Source: Bacteroidales bacterium
GTDB lineage: Bacteria; Bacteroidota; Bacteroidia; Bacteroidales; Marinilabiliaceae
Assembly (NCBI GenBank): GCA_900766825.1
Contig: CAAFWU010000083.1
Span: 9,883 to 73,882 of the forward strand
Reading direction: 5' to 3'
Length of the DNA: 64,000 bases
This document shows positions 33,112-42,372 of the stretch, piece after piece; position 1 is the stretch's first letter; every line of letters starts with the position of its first letter. A program made the position numbers and the translations under genes. A model generated the notes under the pieces. That model was not told the origin of the DNA, did no database searches, and was given only the letters and a program-made list of their open reading frames with translations.

Positions 33112-33849
33112 ATGACTAAAGACGTTGTCATAATCCCGACATACAACGAAAAGGAGAACATAACGGCCATAATAAACGAAGTGTTCTCGTTGCAGCACGA
33201 TTTTCACATATTGGTTATTGACGATGGTTCGCCCGACGGAACGGCCAAAATAGTTAAGGACCTGATGACCAAATACAACGAGGAGCTCCATCTTATAGAG
33301 CGCCCAGGCAAGATGGGTTTGGGCACAGCATACATAACGGGTTTCAAGTGGGCACTGGAGCACGACTATGACTACGTATTCGAAATGGACGCCGATTTTT
33401 CTCACTCGCCCGATGACTTGCCCCGCCTGCTGGATGCGTGTCGCGAGGAGGGTGGCGATATGTCCATTGGGTCGCGCTACATTTCGGGCGTCAACGTGGT
33501 AAACTGGCCCATGAGCCGCGTGCTGATGTCTTATTTTGCCTCGGTATACGTTAGGTTTGTTACTGGCCTCAAGATAATGGACACCACGGCAGGCTTTGTT
33601 TGCTACGGTCGTCAGGTGCTCAAGTCCATAGAGTTGGACAAGATAAAGCTCAAGGGCTATGGTTTCCAGATAGAGATGAAGTTCACGGCCTGGAAATTGG
33701 GCTTCAACATCAAGGAGGTGCCCATAATCTTCACCGACCGCAAACAGGGCAAAAGCAAGATGAGCGGCGGCATATTCAACGAGGCCGTGTGGGGCGTCAT
33801 TGGAATGAAAATTGGCAGCTGGTTCAAGAGCTATAAACGGAAAGAATAA
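33112..33849 (+). CDS. Polyprenol monophosphomannose synthase (Dpm1-like GT2)
   Basis: A 245-residue soluble GT2 enzyme that transfers mannose (or a related sugar) from a nucleotide donor to polyprenyl phosphate on the cytoplasmic face, supplying lipid-linked sugar for glycosylation in the envelope. Motifs: VVIIPTYNEKENI, LVIDDGSPDGTA (36-45), metal-binding MDADFSHSP (92-100), GSRYISG, MDTTAGFVCYGR and IVPITFTDRxxGKSKMS-type C-terminal loop (here PIIFTDRKQGKSKMSGG). No membrane domain, as in the short Dpm1 class. In Bacteroidales this gene usually stands next to pyrC, as here (32 bases upstream), and is probably co-transcribed with it. Confidence 0.93.
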   Translation: MTKDVVIIPTYNEKENITAIINEVFSLQHDFHILVIDDGSPDGTAKIVKDLMTKYNEELHLIERPGKMGLGTAYITGFKWALEHDYDYVFEMDADFSHSPDDLPRLLDACREEGGDMSIGSRYISGVNVVNWPMSRVLMSYFASVYVRFVTGLKIMDTTAGFVCYGRQVLKSIELDKIKLKGYGFQIEMKFTAWKLGFNIKEVPIIFTDRKQGKSKMSGGIFNEAVWGVIGMKIGSWFKSYKRKE

Positions 33850-33881
33850 CCCCGATAAAAAAAATAGTAGGGAAGAGAGTC

Positions 33882-35312
33882 ATGTCACAGAACAAGATAG
33901 TGATACGCGACGCCCAAGTGGTGAGCGATGGTCGCATGGAGCGCAAGAGCGTGCTTATTGCCAACGGGTGCATAAGCCAACTGATTGCAGACGGACAGCC
34001 CGTGCCCGAAGCCGACGAAGTGGTTGAGGCTCAGGATCTGGTGCTGATGCCCGGAGCCATTGACGACCACGTTCATTTTCGCGACCCTGGTCTGACCCAC
34101 AAAGCCACCATGCGCAGCGAGTCTGCCGCCGCCGTGGCAGGAGGTGTGACCTCGGTGATGGACATGCCCAACACAGTGCCCCAGACCACAACCCTCGAGG
34201 CTTGGAACGCCAAGATGCAGCAGGCCCAAAGCGATATGCTCACCAACTACGCATTCTATCTTGGGGCCACAAATGCCAACAGCGAAGAGTTGCTCCGTGC
34301 TGACTATGAGCGGGTGTGCGGCATCAAGGTGTTCATGGGCTCATCTACGGGTGGCATGCTGGTGGACAATGCCCAGTCGCTCCGCAAGATATTTGCCGAG
34401 GCCCCTACCCTTATTGCGGCCCACTGCGAACAGGAGGACATAATAAGGACCAACAGTCAGAAGGCCAAAGAACGCTACGGCGACCGAGTGCCTTGGAATG
34501 AACATTGTGCCATACGTTCGGCCGAGGCTTGCTATGCCTCGAGCAGCATGGCGGTTCAGATGGCTCGCGAGACGGGGGCCCGACTCCATATAATGCACAT
34601 TACGTCGGCTCGGGAGTTGAGTCTGCTGGACGCTGGTCCCATCCGACGGATAACAGGCGAAGTCTGCCCCACGCACCTTTGGTTCAGCCGCGAGGACTAT
34701 GACCGTTTGGGACCGTTGGTCAAGTGCAACCCATCGGTTAAGACCACGGAGGATCGCGAGGCTCTGCGCCGCGCACTGGCCGAGGGTCTGCTGACGACCG
34801 TGGGCACCGACCATGCCCCCCATACACTTGTGGAAAAGCTGGGTGTCGAGGGCAAGGCACTGTACCACAATGCACTGAGCAAGCTGGGCAATGGGGGCAT
34901 AGGCATCAGATTGAACACAGAGAGCATAGGCACCGACTATTGGCACGCGCCATCGGGAATGCCCATGATTGAGTTCTCGGTACCCGTGATGCTGACACTG
35001 AGCGACATGGGTTATTGGGACGTGGCGACTGTGGCGCAACGCATGGCCGAGGATGTTGCCGACCTCTATGGTATAGAGGACCGCGGCAAGATACGCGAAG
35101 GTTTCTGGGCCGACCTGACTTTGGTTAGCCACAAACCACGGCGTGTGGAGAGCGTGAGGAGCCTATGCGGCTGGAGCCCATTGGCGGGCACCGAGCTGAC
35201 GTGGCAAGTGGAGCGCACCTATGTGAGCGGACATTTGGCCTACGCCAACAACCACGTGGTGGGACACGACGAGAGCGCAAACCGAGGCATGGCTATGCGT
35301 TTTATGAGATAA
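33882..35312 (+). CDS. pyrC: Dihydroorotase with an apparent internal insertion
   Basis: A 476-residue dihydroorotase, third step of pyrimidine synthesis (carbamoyl-aspartate to dihydroorotate). Metal ligands: H63 and H65 in DDHVHFRDPG, a further His in IAAHCEQED, HIMHITSARE, and D310 in TDHAPH (310-314). The protein is longer than the Bacteroidales norm of about 450: after TDHAPHTLVEK there are some 25 extra residues (GALYHNALSKLGNGG-like, through TESIGTDYWH) before APSGMPMIE, exactly where other enzymes have a short flexible loop over the active site. The frame is intact. Whether the extension is functional is unknown. It follows dpm1 by 32 bases. Confidence 0.95.
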   Translation: MSQNKIVIRDAQVVSDGRMERKSVLIANGCISQLIADGQPVPEADEVVEAQDLVLMPGAIDDHVHFRDPGLTHKATMRSESAAAVAGGVTSVMDMPNTVPQTTTLEAWNAKMQQAQSDMLTNYAFYLGATNANSEELLRADYERVCGIKVFMGSSTGGMLVDNAQSLRKIFAEAPTLIAAHCEQEDIIRTNSQKAKERYGDRVPWNEHCAIRSAEACYASSSMAVQMARETGARLHIMHITSARELSLLDAGPIRRITGEVCPTHLWFSREDYDRLGPLVKCNPSVKTTEDREALRRALAEGLLTTVGTDHAPHTLVEKLGVEGKALYHNALSKLGNGGIGIRLNTESIGTDYWHAPSGMPMIEFSVPVMLTLSDMGYWDVATVAQRMAEDVADLYGIEDRGKIREGFWADLTLVSHKPRRVESVRSLCGWSPLAGTELTWQVERTYVSGHLAYANNHVVGHDESANRGMAMRFMR

Positions 35313-35354
35313 GAAGTTAACATTACAGAAACAAGATATTTAAGACTTACTATT

Positions 35355-35882
35355 ATGAAGAAGATTGCAAAAATAATGGTGTCGATGGCAGGCGCACTGT
35401 GTACATGCGCTTTGTGGTCCTGCAGCAATGGCGGGGCTGAGACCAATGCAGTTGCTGGCGCAGAAACGAGTGCTCAGACCAGTGAGGCACAGCAGATTAC
35501 GGGCGACTTTGGCACCATAATACACAACGTATACCTGAAACCAGAGTTTACGGATGACCCAGCCTATGCCGAGATGTTGGCCGACTTCAACCGCGAGGCT
35601 TTTGTTGACTCAATTTTCGAGGCCATATACCACAACTTTGCCAAGGTTACGGATATGGAGGGCAACCCCATGACGGTGGAGCAGGTTAAGGATTTGGAGT
35701 TCTCGGACCCAGCCTTTACACGCGACAAAGTGGCTGGCATACAGTTTGTTGAGCGTTGGAGTTTTGACCCCAAGACCCAGCAGATGCAGAAGAAGGTGGA
35801 GAGCATGCTCATTGGCTACGAGCTTATGGACAATGGTGTGATTGTGGGCTTCCGTCCAGGATTCAAGATTTACATGAAATAA
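35355..35882 (+). CDS. Lipoprotein, unknown function
   Basis: A 175-residue lipoprotein: signal peptide MKKIAKIMVSMAGALCTCALWSC with lipobox ALWS-C23, then a Gly/Ala/Glu/Thr linker to about residue 48, then a folded domain. The domain has alpha-helical and beta parts, with VERWSFDPKTQQMQKKVESMLIGYEL near the end. The E-x-W-x-F-D pattern is faintly like the C-terminal part of GldN/PorN proteins, but length and context do not support a firm call. It follows pyrC by 42 bases and precedes the nucleotidase gene. Confidence 0.7.
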   Translation: MKKIAKIMVSMAGALCTCALWSCSNGGAETNAVAGAETSAQTSEAQQITGDFGTIIHNVYLKPEFTDDPAYAEMLADFNREAFVDSIFEAIYHNFAKVTDMEGNPMTVEQVKDLEFSDPAFTRDKVAGIQFVERWSFDPKTQQMQKKVESMLIGYELMDNGVIVGFRPGFKIYMK

Positions 35883-35954
35883 GGAAGGGCTCACCCAATG
35901 CTACTCAACCAACTATAACATAACAAGATAAGAGCAAAAAAGAACCAACCAGAG

Positions 35955-37721
35955 ATGAAAACTAAGAGTATGAGAAAAGGTGGGCATTTGCTGAAGCATG
36001 GGTTGCTGTCTGCAGTATGCTGCATGAGTCTTACCGTGTGCGCCACAAGCGCATGGGCACAGACTGTTACGGTGCTATACACAACAGATATTCACGGTCA
36101 GGTCTTCGACTACGACTATGTTCGTCAGGAGGAGTGCAACTTTGGTCTGCACAAAGCCAGCACATACATAAAGAGCGTTAGGGACACCACCAAAAACGTG
36201 ATACTGCTGGACAATGGCGACTTTTTGCAGGGCACGCCCGTGACCTACTTCTACAACAGCGTGGACACGGGCTCAATAAATGTTATGGCTCGCATATTCA
36301 ACTACTTGAAGTACGATGCCGTGAACATAGGCAACCACGACATAGAGACCCAACATAAGGTCTACGACAAGGTTGTGAAAGAGATAGACTGCCCTGTGTT
36401 GGGAGCCAACGTGACGAACACCGTGACCAAGGAGCCCTATTTCCAACCCTATGTGATGCTGGAGAGGGCAGGCAAACGCATTGCGGTGATAGGTCTAACG
36501 ACACCTTACGTACCCCATTGGTTGCCAGAGCATTACTGGAGCAACATGGAGTTTGAGGATATGATAAAGAGTGCCGAGAAATGGGTGCGTCATGTAAAGA
36601 AAAACGAGAAGCCTGATGCCATAATAGGTCTGTTCCACTCGGGCTACGACTACAACTATGGCAACCAGGAAGAGGAGACAGAGAAAAACGAGAACGCCTC
36701 GGTGTTGGTAGCTCAGCGCGTTGAGGGCTTCGATGCCATACTTATTGGTCACGACCATAAGCTCTACAATAATAAGGTCAAGTCGCCCGACGGTCGCATG
36801 GTGCCCATTTTGGACGTGGGCTCCAACTGTCGCTACTTGGGTGTGCTGACCATAAACTTCGACAAAGAGGGCAAACCTACGTGCGAGACTCGCATGATTG
36901 CTACCGCCAACTTGGCCAACGACAGTGAGTACGACCAGACATTTAAACCCCAGTCGCTTGCCGTAAAGGCCTACACCCGCAAGGTGATTGGCAAACTGGA
37001 AAAGGACGTGCATAGCTACGAGAGTTTGGCAGGTAGTTCGGCCTTTGTGGATATGGTTCACCGCACCATGCTGAAGCACACAGGAGCCGACATCAGTATG
37101 TCCGCCCCCCTGCTCATCGATGCCACTTTGCCCGCTGGCGACATTACTGTTGGTCGAATGTTCTCGCTCTATAGGTACGAAAACACGCTGTGTGTGCTGC
37201 GCCTCACGGGTCGCGAGATCAAGGACTATCTGGAGTATAACTACGACCAGTGGATTCAGAGCCCCGAAAAGAACGACGGTCATGTGCTTAAGACCCAACG
37301 TGCAGGTCGCATGCGCAGCAACTACTATGGTTTGGATTCGGCTGCAGGCATAATATATGAGGTGGATGTGACCAAAGCCAAGGGCGACAGAGTACACATT
37401 CTGAGCATGGCAGATGGCACCCCCTTCAATCAGAAGAAGACCTACAGGGTGGCACTGAACAGCTACCGAGCCAACGGTGGCGGCGGACACTTGGAGTTTG
37501 GCGCCAAGATACCCTTTAATAAAATCAAGAGCCGCATTGTGAGCCATGTGGACAAAGATCTGCGCGGCCTAATCATTGAGGACTTTGCCGAGGGTCTTGA
37601 CAAGGGCGAGAGCATAAACGCCGAGCCTCTGAACAACTGGAAGTTTGTGCCCAAGGCTTTGGTTGCCCCCGCCATGGAGCTGGATTTGCCACCCTTTGCC
37701 ACGGTTCGGCAAACCCGATAA
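35955..37721 (+). CDS. Periplasmic 5'-nucleotidase / UDP-sugar hydrolase family protein
   Basis: A 588-residue exported two-domain phosphatase. The signal peptide ends at AWA (residue 35). The metallophosphatase domain has TTDIHG (43-48), LDNGDF (85-90), GNHD (126-129), FHSGYD (227-232) and GHDH (265-268). The C-terminal 5'-nucleotidase domain follows from about 330 (VGRMFSLYRYENTLCVLRLTG; substrate-stacking aromatic region near NSYRANGGGGH). Such enzymes release nucleosides and phosphate from nucleotides in the periplasm. A Bacteroidales-type version in which other relatives split the two domains between adjacent genes; here both are fused in one frame. Confidence 0.92.
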   Translation: MKTKSMRKGGHLLKHGLLSAVCCMSLTVCATSAWAQTVTVLYTTDIHGQVFDYDYVRQEECNFGLHKASTYIKSVRDTTKNVILLDNGDFLQGTPVTYFYNSVDTGSINVMARIFNYLKYDAVNIGNHDIETQHKVYDKVVKEIDCPVLGANVTNTVTKEPYFQPYVMLERAGKRIAVIGLTTPYVPHWLPEHYWSNMEFEDMIKSAEKWVRHVKKNEKPDAIIGLFHSGYDYNYGNQEEETEKNENASVLVAQRVEGFDAILIGHDHKLYNNKVKSPDGRMVPILDVGSNCRYLGVLTINFDKEGKPTCETRMIATANLANDSEYDQTFKPQSLAVKAYTRKVIGKLEKDVHSYESLAGSSAFVDMVHRTMLKHTGADISMSAPLLIDATLPAGDITVGRMFSLYRYENTLCVLRLTGREIKDYLEYNYDQWIQSPEKNDGHVLKTQRAGRMRSNYYGLDSAAGIIYEVDVTKAKGDRVHILSMADGTPFNQKKTYRVALNSYRANGGGGHLEFGAKIPFNKIKSRIVSHVDKDLRGLIIEDFAEGLDKGESINAEPLNNWKFVPKALVAPAMELDLPPFATVRQTR

Positions 37722-37757
37722 GGAGAAAAACTAAATCATTATCAATAACATAAAGTC

Positions 37758-40334
37758 ATGAAAGCACTTAAGATCATTGGCGTGGTCTTGGCGGTCATAG
37801 TGGCCGCCATTGTGGCCATACCCACGTTCTTTGCCGACGAGGTGGGGAACTTTGCCAAGAAGATGGTCAATCAGTACATTAAGGATGCGACCGTAGACTT
37901 CAAAGACTTCTCGCTCTCCATTGTCAGCAGTTTCCCTAACCTTACAGCTGGCATCGAGGGCATAGACATCATAGGCACTGGTCGTTTCGAGGGCGACACG
38001 CTGCTCCACGTGGGCAAGCTCTATGCCGACCTTGACCTGATGAAGGCCATTGGGGGCGAGATTCAGGTGAACTCCGTGGAGGTGGACGATGTGTTGGCGC
38101 AAGCCATTGTGACCGCCGACAGTTTGGTAAACTGGGACATTGTGGCTCTGGAGTCCGACACCACAGCCACCGAGGAGACTGTTGCAGACACCACAGCCTC
38201 GGCTCCTCTGAAGCTTAACTTGCAGAGTCTGGAGCTAAGCAACATACGCGTGGCCTATATTGACTCGGCCGCTAAGATGGGTGCAGCCATTGACAATTTG
38301 GGCCTTACGATGTCCGCCACAATGAACGGAAACGTGGCCGATGTGGACCTTAAGTTGGGCATTGGGGGCGTGAGTGCCACCATGGACGGGACCAATTACT
38401 TGAGCGGTGCGCCCGTGGACTTCGATGCCAAGGTGCATGCCGACTTGGACTCCATGAAGGTGGCCTTCGACAAGAACCAGCTGACCTTTGCGGGTCTGCC
38501 ACTGGCCTTCGATGGATGGGTTCAGCTCTGCGACTCCGACGCCATAGATATGGACATAAAGTTGGCCGCTTTGGAAACCACGTTCAAGACCGTGCTGGAT
38601 CTGGTTCCAGAGGAGATGCTCAAGAGTGTTGAGGGGCTGCAGACCAAAGGCTCCTTTATGCTCTACGCTTTGGCCAAGGGCGAACTGAAGGGCGAGAACT
38701 TGCCCGAGTTCCGCGCTGGGCTAAAGGTTGACGACGGCTACGTTAAGTACCCCGACTTGCCTAAGGACTTGAAAAACATCAACATATCGGTGTTGGTGCA
38801 GAATCCAGGAGGCAGCGTGGACTTGACCACGGTGGCTGTGGACACCTTCCACTTTGCGTTGGGCGGCAGCCCCTTCGACATCACGGCCGAGGTTAAGACC
38901 CCCACAAGCAACATGACCATTGGAGCCGCCATATTGGGCAAGCTCAACTTGGGCGACCTGACGCAGGCTCTGCCTCTTGAGGGAATGAAGATTGAGGGCA
39001 TAATGGATGCCGACCTCAAGGTGCAAGTGGACATGAAGAGCTTGGACGAAGAGCGTTTTGAGGACATCAAGGCACTGGGCAAACTGGGGTTGACTAACTT
39101 CAAGTTTCAGGGCGACATACTGCCTCAGGGACTTGACATTACTCAGGCTCTGCTGACCTTCTCGCCTAAGGCTGTGAACCTCAACCCACTGGAGATACAG
39201 TTGGGCAAGAGCGACATAAGCATGAAGGGTAATGTGGAGAATTACTTGCCCTATGTGCTGAGAGACGGCACCATAAAGGGCTCGGTGATTCTGAATAGTC
39301 ACTTGCTGGACTGCAACGAACTCCTGACTCTGGCCACCAGTTCGCCAGCAGACACCACATCGGCATCGGCTGAGCAAGGTGCCACAACAACCACTGCGGC
39401 ATCGGAGCCACTGAAATTGCCCACCAACATCGACTTCCTCTTCAACACAGACATAGACAAACTGGTGTTTGACAAACTGGAGTTAGCGAACATTAACGGT
39501 CGCATCACGTTGGCCAATGGTGTTGCCGACCTTTCGAACCTCTCATCGGACATATGCGATGGCAAGTTGGGAATCAACGGTAAGTTCCAAACCCCCGATG
39601 GGCAGAACCCCGAGGCTAAGCTGAAGTTGCAGTTCACGGATGTGGACATAAACAAACTGACGGGCTCGTTTAGCGTTGTGGACAGTGTGCTGCCCATAGC
39701 TCGGAGTGCCTACGGCAAGGTGTCGATTGGTTTGGACGTGACCACTGAGATAGACAGCGAGATGAATCTGGTGATGAAGTCGGTGAACGGCGATGTAAAC
39801 TTTGCTTCGAGCAGCATAGAGTTGAAAGAGAGCGACTTCCAGAACAAACTGGCCAAGGCTCTGAACAACGACAAGTATAAGGATCTGAAGATCAAAGACT
39901 GCAAGGTTAAGTGCAACATCGAGAATGGCAACATTGCGGTGCAGCCCTTCAACCTGAGTCTCTTCAACCACACGAGCACCTTTAGCGGCAACCAAGGCTT
40001 GGATGGTTCTATGGACTACAAGTTGAGCATGCCTATTGAGCGCAGCGAGATTCAGGAGCTGATAAGCAAGACTGGCATAAGCCTTGGCTCATCGTTTGCG
40101 AGTGGAACGGCTCTGCCTGTGAACGTGAAGATAGGAGGTTCGCTATCCGATGTTCAGATAAAACTGGACTTGAGCGAAGCCACTGCCCAGCTGGCCAAGG
40201 AGACCAAAGCCAAGGTGGAGGACAAAGCCACCGAGGCCGTGGACAAAGCCATTGACAACATCAAGGACGAGAAGACCAAAGAGGCTGTGACCAAGGCTAA
40301 GGACGCACTTAATAATTTGTTTAAGAAGAAATAA
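37758..40334 (+). CDS. AsmA-family protein
   Basis: An 858-residue AsmA-like protein: one N-terminal transmembrane helix (about 4-25, KIIGVVLAVIVAAIVAIPTFF), then a long beta-rich periplasmic body of the bridge-like lipid transfer type, with repeated LxGLDIxLxxxxIDxL-style segments and an AsmA C-terminal domain around residues 500-760 (DISMKGNVENYLPYVL, GVADLSNLSSDICDGKLGINGKF). The last 70 residues are a charged helix (ATAQLAKETKAKVEDKATEAVDKA). Family members are proposed to move phospholipids between the membranes or regulate outer-membrane assembly. It follows the nucleotidase by 36 bases; a terminator closes the unit. Confidence 0.92.
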   Translation: MKALKIIGVVLAVIVAAIVAIPTFFADEVGNFAKKMVNQYIKDATVDFKDFSLSIVSSFPNLTAGIEGIDIIGTGRFEGDTLLHVGKLYADLDLMKAIGGEIQVNSVEVDDVLAQAIVTADSLVNWDIVALESDTTATEETVADTTASAPLKLNLQSLELSNIRVAYIDSAAKMGAAIDNLGLTMSATMNGNVADVDLKLGIGGVSATMDGTNYLSGAPVDFDAKVHADLDSMKVAFDKNQLTFAGLPLAFDGWVQLCDSDAIDMDIKLAALETTFKTVLDLVPEEMLKSVEGLQTKGSFMLYALAKGELKGENLPEFRAGLKVDDGYVKYPDLPKDLKNINISVLVQNPGGSVDLTTVAVDTFHFALGGSPFDITAEVKTPTSNMTIGAAILGKLNLGDLTQALPLEGMKIEGIMDADLKVQVDMKSLDEERFEDIKALGKLGLTNFKFQGDILPQGLDITQALLTFSPKAVNLNPLEIQLGKSDISMKGNVENYLPYVLRDGTIKGSVILNSHLLDCNELLTLATSSPADTTSASAEQGATTTTAASEPLKLPTNIDFLFNTDIDKLVFDKLELANINGRITLANGVADLSNLSSDICDGKLGINGKFQTPDGQNPEAKLKLQFTDVDINKLTGSFSVVDSVLPIARSAYGKVSIGLDVTTEIDSEMNLVMKSVNGDVNFASSSIELKESDFQNKLAKALNNDKYKDLKIKDCKVKCNIENGNIAVQPFNLSLFNHTSTFSGNQGLDGSMDYKLSMPIERSEIQELISKTGISLGSSFASGTALPVNVKIGGSLSDVQIKLDLSEATAQLAKETKAKVEDKATEAVDKAIDNIKDEKTKEAVTKAKDALNNLFKKK

Positions 40335-40390
40335 TTATTGGTGGCATAGATGCTAACCCAACAGGGTTGGGCAGTCATAGACACAAAAAT

Positions 40391-40430
40391 GGATGCGCTC
40401 TATTACTTGGGCGCATCCTTTTTCTTTTAT
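40391..40430 (+). terminator. Intrinsic terminator after the AsmA-family gene
   Basis: GGATGCGC (40391-40398) pairs with GCGCATCC (40411-40418), followed by TTTTTCTTTTA. Confidence 0.85.
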
Positions 40431-40448
40431 TACAATTACCTAAACTCA

Positions 40449-40474
40449 AAAAGTGAACGAGCTCGTTCACTTTT
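40449..40474. repeat. 26-base perfect palindrome upstream of mraZ
   Basis: AAAAGTGAACGAG (40449-40461) is followed without spacer by its exact reverse complement (40462-40474), centred on GAGCTC. It lies after the AsmA terminator and 270 bases before mraZ. It could be an operator for a dimeric regulator or a second bidirectional terminator (an 11-bp stem with a four-base loop and TTTT). Confidence 0.8.
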
Positions 40475-40680
40475 CAGATTAAAATAGCGAACCACTTTCC
40501 CCCACCCTTCCACCCGAGTCAAGAGAATTGGCTTGAGTGGGAGGGTGGGTTGCTTTTAAGAAATATTATCACCCCCAAGTGCTTTATGCAAAACAATGAC
40601 TAAAAATGGAGAAAGGAAGCAGCCACATAATGCGGCTACTGACAACTTATGAACAATGCGTTCAAAATTAATCTCAAAAA

Positions 40681-40726
40681 AGTGGGGCAAAGTGGTTGCA
40701 AGTGGTGAATGAGTGGTGTAATTTTA
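40681..40726 (+). promoter_or_regulatory. mraZ promoter with four AGTGG repeats (probable MraZ operator)
   Basis: AGTGG occurs at 40681, 40691, 40701 and 40712, that is, at spacings of 10, 10 and 11 bases, ending 29 bases before the mraZ ATG. MraZ proteins bind runs of short direct GTGG-type repeats at one helical turn in their own promoters. The repeats overlap a weak promoter candidate (GTTG at 40695-40698, 20-base spacer, TAATTTTA at 40719-40726). This is the expected layout of an autorepressed dcw promoter. Confidence 0.75.
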
Positions 40727-40745
40727 CGTTGTCCAATTGTGTTAA

Positions 40746-41258
40746 ATGGAGAGAGTGTACTCATTCATAGGCGATTTTGCAAGCCGAGCCGACGCCAAAA
40801 ACCGCGTTGTGCTGCCCTCAGCCTTCAAGCGAGAACTTGAGAGCGAGGGGAGTGAGTGTGCGCAACCCACTGAGACACAAGAAGGTGCCAAGGGGGGTGC
40901 TCGGTTAGTAATAAAAAAGGACCTATTCGAGCAGTGCCTTATTATATACCCCTACAGTGTGTGGGAGAAGATGATGAGCGACCTGCGCGGGCGCATAGAC
41001 CCCTACAACAGACGGCATGCTCAGTTTCTGCGCGAGTTTCAGCGCAACACAAGCGAGGTGGCGCTGGATGGCAATGGGCGAATCTTGATACCGCAACGTC
41101 TGCTGGACCTCATTGGGGCTGGCAAAGAGCTGACATTTTTGGGCATAGACGACCACATAGAGCTCTGGAACACAGAGACCTACGACAATCAGGCTCTAAG
41201 TGGTGAGGCTCTTGGGGAGTTGGCCGACAGCATATTTGGCAACGAGGGAGATAAGTGA
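40746..41258 (+). CDS. mraZ: Transcriptional regulator MraZ
   Basis: A 170-residue MraZ, a ring-forming DNA-binding protein with two AbrB-like half-domains that controls the division and cell-wall cluster. First unit: FIGDFASRADAKNRVVLPSAFKREL; second: EVALDGNGRILIPQRLLDLIGAGKELTFLGIDDHIELW. The family averages about 145-150 residues; the surplus is an insertion of some 22 Glu/Gly/Thr/Gln-rich residues after FKRELESEG, within a loop of the first unit. First gene of the dcw operon; four candidate MraZ boxes lie in its promoter. Confidence 0.94.
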   Translation: MERVYSFIGDFASRADAKNRVVLPSAFKRELESEGSECAQPTETQEGAKGGARLVIKKDLFEQCLIIYPYSVWEKMMSDLRGRIDPYNRRHAQFLREFQRNTSEVALDGNGRILIPQRLLDLIGAGKELTFLGIDDHIELWNTETYDNQALSGEALGELADSIFGNEGDK

Positions 41259-41406
41259 CGTATTAGCTCACATAACTCACGTGGTCCACACTGCCCCAAC
41301 AGTTTAAGACTTCGTTCCCATGAAAAGAACTCTGTAGAGATTACACCAAGCACCAAATGGGACATACAATTTGGACCAAAAACCAAACGACAAAAGCAAG
41401 ACAACA

Positions 41407-42336
41407 ATGGCAAGCCAAGAGACAACATATCACACCCCCGTGATGCTACAGGAGTCGGTCGACGCTCTGGATATACGCCCAGACGGCACGTATGTGGACG
41501 TGACCTTTGGCGGAGGTGGGCACAGCCGCGAAATACTGCGCAGGTTGGGACCCGAGGGGAGGCTCATTGCTTTTGATCAGGACCCCGATGCCCTTGGCAA
41601 TATGCCCGACGACGACCGCTTCATTCTGGTTCATCACAACTTCTGTCACATAGCGGACTTTGTGGACTACATTGTTGGCGGACCTGTGGACGGTGTATTG
41701 GGAGACTTGGGAGTATCGTCGCACCACTTCGACGAGGGCGACCGCGGCTTCTCCTTTAAACAGGATGGGCCTCTGGATATGCGCATGGGACGAGACCGCA
41801 ACCAAACCACGGCGGCGGACTATGTGGCAAAGGCATCGGCCGAAGAGTTGGCTCACATCTTTGGCATGTGGGGCGAGGTGGATAAACCCTTCCGTGTGGC
41901 CAACGCCATTGTGAAGGCCCGCGAGAGTGCCCCCATAGGCACCACGGCACAGCTGCGCGAGGTGGTGGAGAGTGTGGCAGCCCGAGGCGAAGCCCCAAAA
42001 TTGCTAACCAAAGTATTTCAGGCCCTCCGCATAGAGGTGAACCACGAGATGAGTGCTCTGGAGGCTATGCTCAAGGGGTGCATAAGAGTGATAAAACCAG
42101 GGGGCCGAATGGTGATGATTGCATACCACAGTCTGGAGGACCGCATGGTGAAGAACATAATGAAGAGCGGCGACCCAATGGTAGCACAGCCCGAGCAAGA
42201 TGCCATATACGGAACCGTGAAGACCCCCTTCAGCACCAAGCAGCGGAAACCCCAGAAACCATCGGATGAGGAGGTGGAGCGCAACCCACGAGCCCGCTCG
42301 GCCAAAATGCGATGGGCTGTGAGGAGCAAAAACTAA
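41407..42336 (+). CDS. rsmH: 16S rRNA (cytosine-1402-N4)-methyltransferase
   Basis: A 309-residue RsmH (MraW), which N4-methylates C1402 in the ribosomal P site. N-terminal TYHTPVMLQESV, the AdoMet motif DVTFGGGGHS (31-40), FDQDPDAL, and the family motif DLGVSSHHFDEGDRGFSFKQDGPLDMRM, then IAYHSLEDRMVK. The frame is open from 41371, but the ATG at 41407 starts the conserved region. Second gene of the dcw cluster, 148 bases after mraZ. Confidence 0.96.
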   Translation: MASQETTYHTPVMLQESVDALDIRPDGTYVDVTFGGGGHSREILRRLGPEGRLIAFDQDPDALGNMPDDDRFILVHHNFCHIADFVDYIVGGPVDGVLGDLGVSSHHFDEGDRGFSFKQDGPLDMRMGRDRNQTTAADYVAKASAEELAHIFGMWGEVDKPFRVANAIVKARESAPIGTTAQLREVVESVAARGEAPKLLTKVFQALRIEVNHEMSALEAMLKGCIRVIKPGGRMVMIAYHSLEDRMVKNIMKSGDPMVAQPEQDAIYGTVKTPFSTKQRKPQKPSDEEVERNPRARSAKMRWAVRSKN

Positions 42337-42372
42337 TGCATAAGTCCTAAGACCAGAAGAGGAAAGAGCGAG

